A stretch of 10,188 bases of DNA from 66-474 sp051954935 (GCA_051954935.1 JBQCHG010000008.1:1-10188); one strand, 5' to 3'. Shown: positions 1 through 6,699, counted from the first letter of the stretch. The notes: generated from the letters alone by a model not told the origin. Made by a program: numbers and translations.

Positions 1-1294
1 CACTCTGCCTAAGTCCGGCCTGTACCTGACGAGCGGCTTTGTCACTGGCTTCGCGGATGTGGCGTCGGTTGTAGGCAGCTCCCGAAGCCTTGCTGCGATG
101 GCCGTTCAAGAACGCGCGAACATCCAGTTCTCTGGCCTCGCTGATGGGAGGCGCCTGAGTTTCCACGGCCTCTGCCCGAGCCCTGGCATTCTGTTGGTCA
201 ATACTGACGGAGAGTTCGTAGTTGAAGTGATGCCGAAAAGCGTGTGGATGGATCTCCGCGAAGTCGGGATCCACTGCACGCATCCGAGCAAAAATCTGGC
301 TATTGAGGGCCGAGATCGACAGCGGCTTGCCCCAGGTAAGGCCCTTTTGATGCGAAACAAGTAGATAGGGATGTCGCCGGGCGGGAGCGATCTTGGCGCG
401 CACTCGCATGATGTAGCGATCGATCTGGTTGACAAGCACCTCGGGCAGCGGCAGAGGTCGCTCCTTGGTCTTGGCTACGGGCTGATACCGGCGGGAGTCA
501 TGACTGTCATCATGGTTGCGCCGAATCCACACCTTCGGCTCATTGCCCAAATCGAACTGGTCGATGCGAAGGCTCAGCAACTCGCCACGCCGCATCCCGG
601 TATACCGGAATAGCCCAAAGATGATGGCATTCCGTAGACGAACCTCCGCATTCCGAAAGGGATTGCGCGGATCGCCCTCGGAGCCCACCGTCATAAACCG
701 CTCGACCAATTCGGAAGGTGGTGAACGCAAATCAGCATCGTCGCTCCACCGTTTCGCCAGCCCACGGGGGCGGTGTTTGCGAATGGTCTTGGCCATCCGA
801 GCGATCTCTTGTATGACCTGAGCCGAGTTCCGATGCTGCGTGACGACCGAAGCCGTGAATCCCAAGTAATCGGCGATCGTACTGATGCGGTTGTAGTGCT
901 GCTGACCACCGATAGTGGCCTCGGCTGAGCTTGTGGCAATTTTCGACTCGAGAAAGCCCACGACGTTAGTCTCGGGAATGTGGTCGGTGCCACCCATCTC
1001 CGCCTGGTGTCGCATATCAAGCTTGGCAAAGTCCCGCAGCGAGATCACGTCAGCTAGCGTGAGGAAGCGGCCATTGCGGAACTCCGAGATCAAGTCCCGC
1101 CCTTGCAAAGATTCCCATCGCAGGAGCACGACGATGTCGGCGAGCTTGTTACGAATTGTGTTGACCGCGGCCCCGGCATTCCGGAGCTGGGATGTTGCGA
1201 AGAGGGTCGGATAAAAGAGCGGCAGTCCCTGGGCGTCGTGGAGCATCGGGACGCGCTCGCCCCCGCCAAGTACATGGACTGACAGTCTGGTCAC
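1..1294 (-). CDS. Tyrosine recombinase / integrase, 3' end cut by window edge
   Basis: Read by hand on the minus strand, this frame is open from GTG 1294 to the window edge (431 residues, no stop reached). It ends in a tyrosine recombinase catalytic domain: R235 in TGMRRGELL, a beta-hairpin lysine (K275 or K277) in AKTKERPLPLP, H351 and R354 in HPHAFRHH, H399 in NGHRS and the nucleophile Y408 in GAAYNRRH. Such enzymes integrate and excise mobile DNA by strand exchange through a 3'-phosphotyrosine. The N-terminal ~200 residues should hold the core-binding domain (HYNRISTIADYLGF, 133-146). An in-frame TGA lies five codons upstream, so GTG is the first usable start; GAGAAAG sits 7 bases before it. 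R354 to H399 is 45 residues, about twice the usual gap. Only a short C-terminal tail should be missing. GC is lower than in the neighbours (30 of 60 at 601-660 against 43 of 60 at 2641-2700), which suggests transfer. The subfamily is not certain. Confidence 0.93.
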   Translation of the reverse strand, partial: MTRLSVHVLGGGERVPMLHDAQGLPLFYPTLFATSQLRNAGAAVNTIRNKLADIVVLLRWESLQGRDLISEFRNGRFLTLADVISLRDFAKLDMRHQAEMGGTDHIPETNVVGFLESKIATSSAEATIGGQQHYNRISTIADYLGFTASVVTQHRNSAQVIQEIARMAKTIRKHRPRGLAKRWSDDADLRSPPSELVERFMTVGSEGDPRNPFRNAEVRLRNAIIFGLFRYTGMRRGELLSLRIDQFDLGNEPKVWIRRNHDDSHDSRRYQPVAKTKERPLPLPEVLVNQIDRYIMRVRAKIAPARRHPYLLVSHQKGLTWGKPLSISALNSQIFARMRAVDPDFAEIHPHAFRHHFNYELSVSIDQQNARARAEAVETQAPPISEARELDVRAFLNGHRSKASGAAYNRRHIREASDKAARQVQAGLRQS

Positions 1295-1321
1295 GACAGG
1301 TCTTTCTCACCGATTTTCACA

Positions 1322-1349
1322 AGTGTATGACTATATCAATCTTTTTCAA
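1322..1349 (-). promoter_or_regulatory. Candidate sigma-70 promoter of the integrase
   Basis: On the minus strand TTGAAA (1349-1344) and TACACT (1327-1322) are 16 bases apart, matching the consensus at 5/6 and 4/6. The predicted start of transcription near 1315 would leave a leader of about 20 bases before GTG 1294. TATAGT, slightly upstream, is an alternative -10 with a poorer -35. The -35 box lies inside one of the two direct repeats described separately, so recombinase binding there could affect its own promoter; that is inference. Confidence 0.4.
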
Positions 1350-1421
1350 CACTACAAGACGATGTAAAAAAAAAGAGAGGCCCCGTAAAAGCAGGGCCTC
1401 TCCAATTTTTTATTCAACACT
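1337..1421. repeat. Direct repeat pair around the ssb terminator, possible att or arm sites
   Basis: CAATCTTTTTCAACACT (1337-1353) and CAATTTTTTATTCAACACT (1403-1421) are similar direct repeats. They share the exact nine bases TTCAACACT and differ by one base and a two-base indel in the T-rich part. They lie 49 bases apart and bracket the ssb terminator, next to the integrase start. Repeats at this place are often integrase binding sites or attachment-site remnants. The other end of the element is not in the window, so this cannot be confirmed. Confidence 0.4.
1366..1402 (-). terminator. Rho-independent terminator of ssb
   Basis: Read on the minus strand, GAGAGGCCCT and GGGGCCTCTC form a stem of nine base pairs plus one G-T pair (arms 1402-1393 and 1384-1375) with an 8-base loop, followed by nine T residues (1374-1366). 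It starts 36 bases after the ssb stop codon. On the plus strand the stem is followed by CAATTTTTT, so it could also stop transcription coming the other way. It lies between ssb and the integrase, both on the minus strand, and should insulate the integrase from ssb transcription. Confidence 0.88.
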
Positions 1422-1436
1422 TTTAGATAAGTGTTG
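1415..1436. repeat. Perfect 8-bp inverted repeat just after the ssb stop codon
   Basis: CAACACTT (1415-1422) and AAGTGTTG (1429-1436) are perfect inverted repeats around a 6-base spacer. The first arm overlaps one of the two direct repeats, and the second ends one base from the ssb stop codon. It is either an extra RNA hairpin before the terminator, which would protect the ssb mRNA 3' end, or a core-type recombinase site: two inverted arms around a 6-8 base spacer is the usual form of a tyrosine recombinase core. Confidence 0.6.
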
Positions 1437-1437
1437 T

Positions 1438-1938
1438 CTAGAACGGGATGTCGTCGTCCTCGAAGTCGCCCACGCCGCCGGCAGCCGGTTGCTGCGCGGG
1501 TGCCGGGCGTCCGGCGCCACCCATTCCGCCGCCGCGCGACTGCGACTGCGGGCGCTCGCGATAGCCGCCGCCCTCGCCGGCGCCACGCGAGCCGCCTTCG
1601 CCACCGCCGCCGAGCATCTGCATCTCGTCGGCGATGATGTCGGTGCTGTAGCGCTCGACGCCTTCCTTGTCGGTGTACTTGTCGGTACGCAGGCTGCCCT
1701 CGATGTAAACCTGCCGGCCCTTCTTCAGGTATTCGCCGGCGATCTCGGCCAGCCGGCCGAAGAATTTCACCCGGTGCCACTCGGTGCGCTCCTGCGGCTG
1801 CCCGGTCTGCTTGTCCTTCCACTGTTCGGAAGTGGCCAGGCGGATGGTGCACATGGCTGTGCCCGAAGCGCTGTAGCGGGTCTCCGGATCCGCGCCCAGA
1901 TTGCCGATCAGGATGACCTTGTTGACGCCGCGTGCCAT
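1438..1938 (-). CDS. ssb: Single-stranded DNA-binding protein SSB
   Basis: This gene encodes a 166-residue SSB, the tetrameric protein that coats single-stranded DNA in replication, recombination and repair and recruits partners through its C-terminal tip. The N-terminus MARGVNKVILIGNLG is the standard start of the family, with an OB fold over about residues 4-110 and the DNA-stacking aromatics W40, W54 and F60 in place. A Gly/Arg/Gln-rich flexible linker (about 110-155) leads to the acidic tip DFEDDDIPF, which is intact. The ATG at 1938 is chosen because GAGGG lies a good distance upstream and the family starts there; a longer frame with 15 extra residues is open but has no support. It is divergent from ispB with a 157-base gap, and ends in a strong terminator. 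No ssb promoter could be assigned with confidence in that gap. Confidence 0.98.
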   Translation of the reverse strand: MARGVNKVILIGNLGADPETRYSASGTAMCTIRLATSEQWKDKQTGQPQERTEWHRVKFFGRLAEIAGEYLKKGRQVYIEGSLRTDKYTDKEGVERYSTDIIADEMQMLGGGGEGGSRGAGEGGGYRERPQSQSRGGGMGGAGRPAPAQQPAAGGVGDFEDDDIPF

Positions 1939-2062
1939 GGTGCTGCCCTCGAAGAACCAATCAAGCGCACAGGATGCCAGCACCGGGGCGCGGCCGCCAC
2001 CGGATCCGGCGGCAGACGGTGTAGGTAGCCGCCGCTTTCGCGTGTCGGTGAGCCGCCCCGTC

Positions 2063-2068
2063 TATAAT
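2063..2068 (+). promoter_or_regulatory. -10 box of the ispB promoter
   Basis: A perfect TATAAT (2063-2068) stands alone in GC-rich DNA in the ssb-ispB gap, 27 bases before the ispB ATG. No good -35 hexamer is visible at 16-18 bases upstream. Transcription would start near 2075, leaving a leader of about 20 bases. Confidence 0.6.
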
Positions 2069-2095
2069 CGTTCTTCCCAGTCAGTCCCGGCACGC

Positions 2096-3100
2096 ATGAA
2101 CCAGGCCGTTTCCACGCGACCCGACGTTGCAACCGACTTCGCCTCCGTGCGCGCGCTGGCCGCGTCCGACATGGCGGCGGTGGACGCGCTGATCCGCAAG
2201 CGGCTGGCTTCAGACGTGGCGCTGGTGCACGCAGTCGGCGAGCACATCGTCGGCGGCGGCGGCAAGCGGCTGCGACCGATGCTGCACGTGCTCGCCGCGC
2301 GCGCGGCCGGTTACACGGGCGAGGCACACGTGCAGCTTGCCGCGATCGTGGAGTTCATCCACACCGCCACGCTGCTGCATGACGACGTGGTGGACGGCTC
2401 GGACCTCCGGCGCGGGCGCAAGACCGCCAACGCGTTGTGGGGCAACGCGGCGAGCGTGCTGGTCGGCGATTTCCTGTATTCGCGTGCGTTCCAGTTGATG
2501 GTGGAACTGGATCGCATGCGGGTGATGGGCATCCTCGCCGACACCACCAACGCGATCGCCGAAGGCGAGGTGTTGCAGCTGCTCAATCTCGGCAACGCCG
2601 ATATCGACGAAGCCGCCTACCTGCGCGTGATCGAACGCAAGACCGCGGTGCTATTCGCCGCCGCGACGCAACTCGGCGCCGTGCTGGCAGGATTGCCGGA
2701 AAAACAGGAACGCGCGCTGCGCGAATACGGCATGCGGCTCGGCTTCGCCTTCCAGATCGCAGACGACCTGCTGGATTATGTTTCCGACGCGCAGACGTTG
2801 GGCAAGAACATCGGCGACGACCTTGCCGAGGGCAAGCCGACGCTGCCGCTGATCTACGCCATCGAGCGCGCCACGCCCGCGCAGGCCGAAACGCTGCGCC
2901 GCGCGCTCAGTTCCGAACGGCTGCCTTCGCTGGACGCCATCGTGCAGGCGATCCGCGAATCCGGCGCGATCGGACGCGTGCGCGAACGCGCACAGACCCA
3001 CGCCGAAGCCGCGCGCGAAGCGCTCGCCGTGCTGCCGCCGTCACGCCATCGCGACGCGCTGGACGCGCTCGCGGTATATGCGGTCGAACGCGATCACTAG
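2096..3100 (+). CDS. ispB: Octaprenyl diphosphate synthase (IspB type)
   Basis: This 334-residue trans-polyprenyl diphosphate synthase adds isopentenyl units to farnesyl diphosphate to give the C40 side chain of ubiquinone-8. The substrate loop GGGGKRLRP (53-61), first aspartate-rich motif D96-D97-x-x-D100 in LLHDDVVD, and second motif D223-D224-x-x-D227 in IADDLLDY are present, followed by the conserved GKNIGDDLAEGKPTLPL block. Identity to E. coli IspB (323 residues) is visible throughout, including the start region (ASDMAAVDALI against AQDMAGVNAAI), which supports ATG 2096. A small residue (A91) five positions before the first motif fits a long-chain product. No clear Shine-Dalgarno sequence precedes the ATG. 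The enzyme is soluble and cytosolic. The exact chain length (octaprenyl) is taken from the family and the likely taxon. ubiH and ubiI lie about 1.1 kb downstream on the other strand. Confidence 0.96.
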   Translation: MNQAVSTRPDVATDFASVRALAASDMAAVDALIRKRLASDVALVHAVGEHIVGGGGKRLRPMLHVLAARAAGYTGEAHVQLAAIVEFIHTATLLHDDVVDGSDLRRGRKTANALWGNAASVLVGDFLYSRAFQLMVELDRMRVMGILADTTNAIAEGEVLQLLNLGNADIDEAAYLRVIERKTAVLFAAATQLGAVLAGLPEKQERALREYGMRLGFAFQIADDLLDYVSDAQTLGKNIGDDLAEGKPTLPLIYAIERATPAQAETLRRALSSERLPSLDAIVQAIRESGAIGRVRERAQTHAEAAREALAVLPPSRHRDALDALAVYAVERDH

Positions 3101-3165
3101 AAACCTCGGCAAAGCTGCTGCGCTCGACATCCTGTGCGCTGGCGAGCTGGTGCTCGGATCAGGCC

Positions 3166-3188
3166 CGGTGCATGGATGTACCGTTTTT
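3166..3188 (+). terminator. Probable Rho-independent terminator of ispB
   Basis: CGGTGCA (3166-3172) pairs with TGTACCG (3177-3183), seven pairs including one G-T, around the loop TGGA, followed by five T residues (3184-3188). An outer pair of arms, AGGCCC (3161-3166) and GGGCCT (3189-3194), could form a competing larger hairpin. It lies 65 bases after the ispB stop, in the short gap between two convergent genes. The rest of that gap (3101-3160) shows no feature. Confidence 0.55.
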
Positions 3189-3203
3189 GGGCCTTCGACC
3201 ACT

Positions 3204-4010
3204 CTATTCGCGAGAAACCGGCTGACTGAAGGCTTCGTCCAGCCAATCGTGCATCATCCTGAACGCGCGCTTGGCCACCTTCGGGTTGTAGACGCAACCG
3301 GGCGGTGACTTCGCATCCGGTTCGGCGAAGCAGTGAACCGCGTGGCCGAACACCACGAACTGCCATTCGGCCGGGCTCATCCGCATCTCGTCCATGAACT
3401 TGTCGGCGTCCGGCATGGTGCCCCTGTCGTCGGCGCCGTTCATCGCCAGCACCCGCGCCTTGATGTGCCTGGCGAGCGACGGATCGTCGGTGGACAGCCC
3501 GCCGTGGAAGCTCACCACCGCGGCGACATCCGCGCCGCTGCGGGCGAGATCCAGTACCGACGAGCCGCCGAAGCAAAAGCCGATCGCGGCGAGCTTCGAG
3601 GCTTCGATCGGCGCCGCATGCGATTGCGCCAGTTTCTTCAATTCATCGAATGCCGCCACCGCCCGCGCGCGCATTTCCGCGCGATCGCTATACAACGGCT
3701 TCACCGCCGCCTGCGCCTCTTCGTCGTTCTTCGGCCGCAGACCCTTGCCGTACATGTCGCCCATGAAGATCACGTAGTCGCGGCCGGCGATGATCTTGGC
3801 CTTGGCGATATTCGCATCATTGATGCCGTACCAGTTCGGGACCAGCAGCAGGCCGGGCCGCGGTGTCTTGACCGCGTCATCCCAGACCAGCACGCCGCGC
3901 ATGGCCTTGCCGTGCACGGTGTAGTCGATCGTCTTCGCCTGCATCGCCGCATGGGCGAAAGTCGAGAAGCCGAACAGCAACGCAGCGATCAACAGCAGGC
4001 GGGTACGCAT
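3204..4010 (-). CDS. Secreted dienelactone hydrolase family protein
   Basis: This 268-residue alpha/beta hydrolase belongs to the dienelactone hydrolase family. The N-terminus MRTRLLLIAALLFGFSTFAHA is a clear signal peptide with an AHA-A cleavage site near residue 21, so the mature protein (about 247 residues) should be periplasmic; classic DLH enzymes are cytosolic and lack this. The nucleophile is a cysteine, C146 in GFCFGGS, with D195 (GADD) and H226 (AVHCF) completing the Cys-Asp-His triad expected of the family. The N-terminal PGLLLVPNWYG and the YGKG segment fit family patterns. The substrate is unknown; members hydrolyse lactones or esters, and the name does not prove a role in chlorocatechol breakdown. 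AAAGGAG lies six bases before the ATG, a strong ribosome binding site that fixes the start. A weak possible promoter (TTGATG 4095-4090, TACAGT 4074-4069, spacing 15) lies beside the REP-like repeat. Confidence 0.92.
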   Translation of the reverse strand: MRTRLLLIAALLFGFSTFAHAAMQAKTIDYTVHGKAMRGVLVWDDAVKTPRPGLLLVPNWYGINDANIAKAKIIAGRDYVIFMGDMYGKGLRPKNDEEAQAAVKPLYSDRAEMRARAVAAFDELKKLAQSHAAPIEASKLAAIGFCFGGSSVLDLARSGADVAAVVSFHGGLSTDDPSLARHIKARVLAMNGADDRGTMPDADKFMDEMRMSPAEWQFVVFGHAVHCFAEPDAKSPPGCVYNPKVAKRAFRMMHDWLDEAFSQPVSRE

Positions 4011-4097
4011 GGTCGTCTCCTTTGATGTCGGGACTCGGAACCCAAAAATCGAAATCGAAAATCGGTCGACTGTAACGACACACCGAATGCATCAACT

Positions 4098-4190
4098 CCG
4101 TTCGCGCTGAGCGTAGCGGTTGAAAACCGCGGAGTCGAAGCGCCTTGCCCTTCGACTCCGGCCCTGCGGGCCTGCGCTCAGGGCGAACGG
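4098..4190. repeat. REP-like inverted repeat pair
   Basis: Two arms, 4098-4143 and 4148-4190, form a large imperfect inverted repeat. The outer stem CCGTTCGCGCTGAGCG (4098-4113) pairs with 4175-4190 at 15 of 16 positions. The inner stem GGAGTCGAAG (4131-4140) pairs perfectly with CTTCGACTCC (4150-4159). Each arm also has its own small hairpin: GCGGTT-GAA-AACCGC (4116-4130) and GGCCC-TGC-GGGCC (4160-4172). The sequences in these two side hairpins differ while both keep pairing, which indicates selection for structure. The form fits a pair of inverted repetitive extragenic palindromes. It sits 9 bases after the ubiI stop codon and upstream of the DLH-family gene, where it could stabilise the ubi mRNA end or reduce read-through. 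Confidence 0.85.
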
Positions 4191-4199
4191 TTCAAGGGC

Positions 4200-5387
4200 T
4201 TAGCTTCGCCCCGCCGCGTGGGCCACCAGCCTGCGTTTGACCGGCCCCAGCGCATCCACTGCGCGCATGCCGATCCCGCGCAGCGCGACCAGTGGCGGCG
4301 CGCGCCAGGCGAATGCGCGCGAGAGCGCATCGAACGACAGTGCATCCAGCGTGTCGGCCGAGCGGCGGCGGCGTGCGTAACGTCGCAAGACGTGCACGGC
4401 CGCGAAGTCGCGGTTCGCATCGCGCGCCCGGTTCAATACGGAAACGAGTTCAGCCACATCTCGCAAGCCGAGGTTCGCGCCCTGCCCGGCCAGCGGATGC
4501 ACCGCATGCGCGGCATCGCCCAGCAGCACGCAGCGCTCGCTCGCATAGGTCTGCGCCAGTTGCAGGCGCAAGGGGAACGATGCCCGCTGCGTGGTCTCGG
4601 TGATCCGTCCAAGGCCAAAATCGGTGGCAAGACCGACCGCTTCGCGAAACGCCTGGTCGTCCAGTGCAAGCACGCGTTGCGCCTCCGCTTCCGGCAAGGT
4701 CCACACGATCGAACTGCGCCCGTCGCGCAACGGCAGCAGCGCAATGGGGCCATCGGCGAGAAAGCGCTGCCAGGCCGTCGCGCCGTGCGGCTTTTCGGTT
4801 GCGACGTGCGCCACCACCGCGCGCTGCATGTAATCGCGACCGCGCGTTGCGATCCCGAGCTTGTCGCGCAACGTGGATTTCGCGCCGTCCGCGACCACCA
4901 GCACTCGCGCGGACAGCGGCTCGCCCTGACTCAACTCCAGCGATACGCGATCGGCGCGCGCTTCCAGATCACGCACCTCGCCCGGACAGACGCGGCGCAC
5001 ACCGGCCCGATCCAGCGCCTGCCACAGCGTCCATTGCAGCAGCTTGTTCTCGACAATCCAGCCGAGCTCCGCGCGGCCTTCCCGGGTGGCATCGAAATGC
5101 AATTCCGCGCCGCTGTCGGCATCCCACACACGCATGTGTGCGTACGGCGAAACACGCGCGTCGCGCACCGCTTTCCACACACCGACTTCATCCAGCAACT
5201 TCGCGGACGAGGGCGCCAATGCGATCACGCGCAGGTCCTCGCGATCCTCCGCGCGCCACGGCGCGGGCTCGCGCGCCTCGATCAACACCACTTCGAAACC
5301 CTTGCGCGCCAGCGCCAGCGCGCAGGCCGCGCCGATCATGCCGCCGCCGGCGATCGCAACGTCGGGCATCGTTCGACGCGCATTCAT
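4200..5387 (-). CDS. ubiI: UbiI/UbiF-type FAD-dependent ubiquinone ring hydroxylase
   Basis: This 395-residue flavoprotein belongs to the UbiH/UbiF/VisC/COQ6 monooxygenases, which hydroxylate the ubiquinone precursor ring at the membrane. The FAD/NAD fold begins with GGGMIG (14-19), the middle motif is VVADGAKS (164-171), and the FAD-ribityl motif GDAAHAVHPLAGQG lies at 290-303. The GDAAH form, the segment MRVWDADSG (85-93) and IVENKLLQ (111-118) resemble E. coli UbiI and UbiF more than UbiH. UbiI (C5 hydroxylation) is preferred because of the VWDADSG match, but UbiF (C6) is not excluded. The start ATG overlaps the ubiH stop as ATGA (5387-5384), which points to translational coupling and is the reason for preferring it over the Met at residue 7. 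The two paralogues probably act on the same pathway from one transcript. The stop is followed by the REP-like repeat. Confidence 0.9.
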   Translation of the reverse strand: MNARRTMPDVAIAGGGMIGAACALALARKGFEVVLIEAREPAPWRAEDREDLRVIALAPSSAKLLDEVGVWKAVRDARVSPYAHMRVWDADSGAELHFDATREGRAELGWIVENKLLQWTLWQALDRAGVRRVCPGEVRDLEARADRVSLELSQGEPLSARVLVVADGAKSTLRDKLGIATRGRDYMQRAVVAHVATEKPHGATAWQRFLADGPIALLPLRDGRSSIVWTLPEAEAQRVLALDDQAFREAVGLATDFGLGRITETTQRASFPLRLQLAQTYASERCVLLGDAAHAVHPLAGQGANLGLRDVAELVSVLNRARDANRDFAAVHVLRRYARRRRSADTLDALSFDALSRAFAWRAPPLVALRGIGMRAVDALGPVKRRLVAHAAGRS

Positions 5388-6592
5388 GGCGCACGTTCCA
5401 GCGTGGCGGTGGGCGGCGCCGAACCGCGCCAGCCCATGCCGCGGCGCGCGAGTGCACGTTTCAACGGCGGCACGCTGTCGAAAGCGATCAGCGCCAGGGA
5501 ACGCAGCGGAGCCAGGGCGGGTTGCGGCAGGCAGGCAAGGGAAATCAGACCGTGGCTGAAGGCGAGCACGCCTTCGCGATCGGGCGCGCGACGTGAGGCG
5601 TAATCGCGCAGCAAGTCGTCGTTGCCTGGGTCTGCGGCGCCCGCGATCAATTCCGCCAGGATCAGTGCATCGCGCAGGCCGAGATTGAAGCCCTGCGCGC
5701 CGATCGGATGTACGGTCTGGGCGGCATTGCCGATCATCACCGCGCGCGGTGCGATCAGCGATTGCGCCAGCACGCGCCACGCGTGATGTGCCTGCCGTTT
5801 GCCGGGGCGCGCGAATCGCCCCAGCTTCCAGCCGAAGCGCCGCTGCGCCAGGGCGGCAAATTCATCGTCGCTCATCGCCAGCACGCCTTCGGCCTGGTCC
5901 GCAGCCACCGTGAGCACCAGCCCGCAGTGCCGGCCTGACAACGGCAACAGCGCGACCGGACCTTCGTCGGAGAAACGTTCGTACGCGCAGCCATCCGCAT
6001 CGCGCTCCGGCGTGATCGTGCAGACGATCAGGGTTTGCGCATAGTCGTGTTCACTTGCAGCAATACCGGCCTGCGCGCGCACGAACGAGTTCGTGCCGTC
6101 CGCGCCGATCAGCAGTTTCGTTTCGATCTCGCGGACTCCGTCGCCGGTGCGGATCGTCGCGCGCCAACCGTTTTCGACCAGCTGCAGCTTCTCCAACTTT
6201 GCCGGCATCAGCCGGGTCACGTGCCTGCATTGCTGCAAACGCAGCTCCAGTGCGTTGCCGAGCTCACGAGCGGGCAGCGTAGCGCCGAGCGCATCCACAC
6301 CGGCTTCATGCGCGGACAGGCGCGCGGCGCCGAACTCGCCAGCGCGGCTCACGTGCAGGCGCGTGATCGGTGTGGCGCCCTGCGCGTGCTTCCACACGTC
6401 GAGGTTCGTGAGCGCGTTGACAGTCGCGCGCGCCAACGCGAGATTGCGTTCGTCGTAACTGGGCTGCGCCGGTGCGCGCGGCGCGGCGGCCTCGACCAGC
6501 GTGGCGCTGCGGCCGGCTGCATCCAGCGCAATCGCGAGGCTCGCGCCCACCAGTCCGCCGCCGACGATCAGGATGTCCGTGTGCTCGCGCAT
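5384..6592 (-). CDS. ubiH: UbiH: 2-octaprenyl-6-methoxyphenol hydroxylase
   Basis: This 402-residue FAD monooxygenase hydroxylates the ubiquinone ring precursor (C1 position in E. coli nomenclature). It has the dinucleotide motif GGGLVG (11-16), LLIGADGTNS (160-169) and the second FAD motif GNAAQTVHPIGAQGFNLG (288-305). GNAAQT in place of GDAAH, FGWKLGRF (253-260) and the C-terminal GMGWRG are close to E. coli UbiH, which separates it from the next gene. It is the first gene of a two-gene operon with ubiI (4-base overlap). The ATG at 6592 is the first in frame after a TGA, and no Shine-Dalgarno sequence is visible before it. TATCAT lies so close upstream that the transcript may begin at the ATG. 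The gene diverges from the DUF6580-like gene across 107 bases. Confidence 0.94.
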   Translation of the reverse strand: MREHTDILIVGGGLVGASLAIALDAAGRSATLVEAAAPRAPAQPSYDERNLALARATVNALTNLDVWKHAQGATPITRLHVSRAGEFGAARLSAHEAGVDALGATLPARELGNALELRLQQCRHVTRLMPAKLEKLQLVENGWRATIRTGDGVREIETKLLIGADGTNSFVRAQAGIAASEHDYAQTLIVCTITPERDADGCAYERFSDEGPVALLPLSGRHCGLVLTVAADQAEGVLAMSDDEFAALAQRRFGWKLGRFARPGKRQAHHAWRVLAQSLIAPRAVMIGNAAQTVHPIGAQGFNLGLRDALILAELIAGAADPGNDDLLRDYASRRAPDREGVLAFSHGLISLACLPQPALAPLRSLALIAFDSVPPLKRALARRGMGWRGSAPPTATLERAP

Positions 6593-6598
6593 GACACG

Positions 6599-6604
6599 AT
6601 GATA
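6599..6604 (-). promoter_or_regulatory. Possible -10 box placing transcription start at the ubiH ATG
   Basis: On the minus strand TATCAT (6604-6599) matches the -10 consensus at 5 of 6 and ends six bases before the ubiH ATG, so transcription would begin at or very near the start codon. No convincing -35 hexamer is seen at 16-18 bases. The missing ribosome binding site fits a leaderless mRNA. Confidence 0.25.
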
Positions 6605-6699
6605 ATGGGATCGCGCCAGGATCCGCTTTGCTCAGCGCCAGCCTGCGTCCTGCAATCCGATTGCGGTAAGCTATCCAGATCGCTATCGAGGATGTTCCC

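Noticed and set aside
59..1275. Several short open frames on both strands inside the integrase
   Set aside because: They are out of frame with the continuous 431-codon integrase, whose full catalytic set leaves no room for them.
1192..2028. Open frame of 278 codons on the plus strand across the integrase start and ssb
   Set aside because: It crosses a terminator and a promoter region and lies opposite the well-supported ssb. Its low-complexity Ala/Leu/Arg composition is a shadow of the SSB linker.
4218..5603. Open frame of 461 codons on the plus strand opposite ubiI and the end of ubiH
   Set aside because: Antisense shadow of the flavoprotein genes; Arg/His/Gln-rich composition and no family features.
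5388..5780. 131-codon extension of the ubiI frame upstream of its ATG
   Set aside because: It overlaps the 3' part of ubiH in another frame, and its Arg-rich translation does not match the family, which begins just before the GGGMIG motif.
6593..6699. Possible cobalamin riboswitch before the membrane protein and adenosyltransferase genes
   Set aside because: The gap is only 107 bases, shorter than a full cobalamin riboswitch, and no convincing B12-box was seen.
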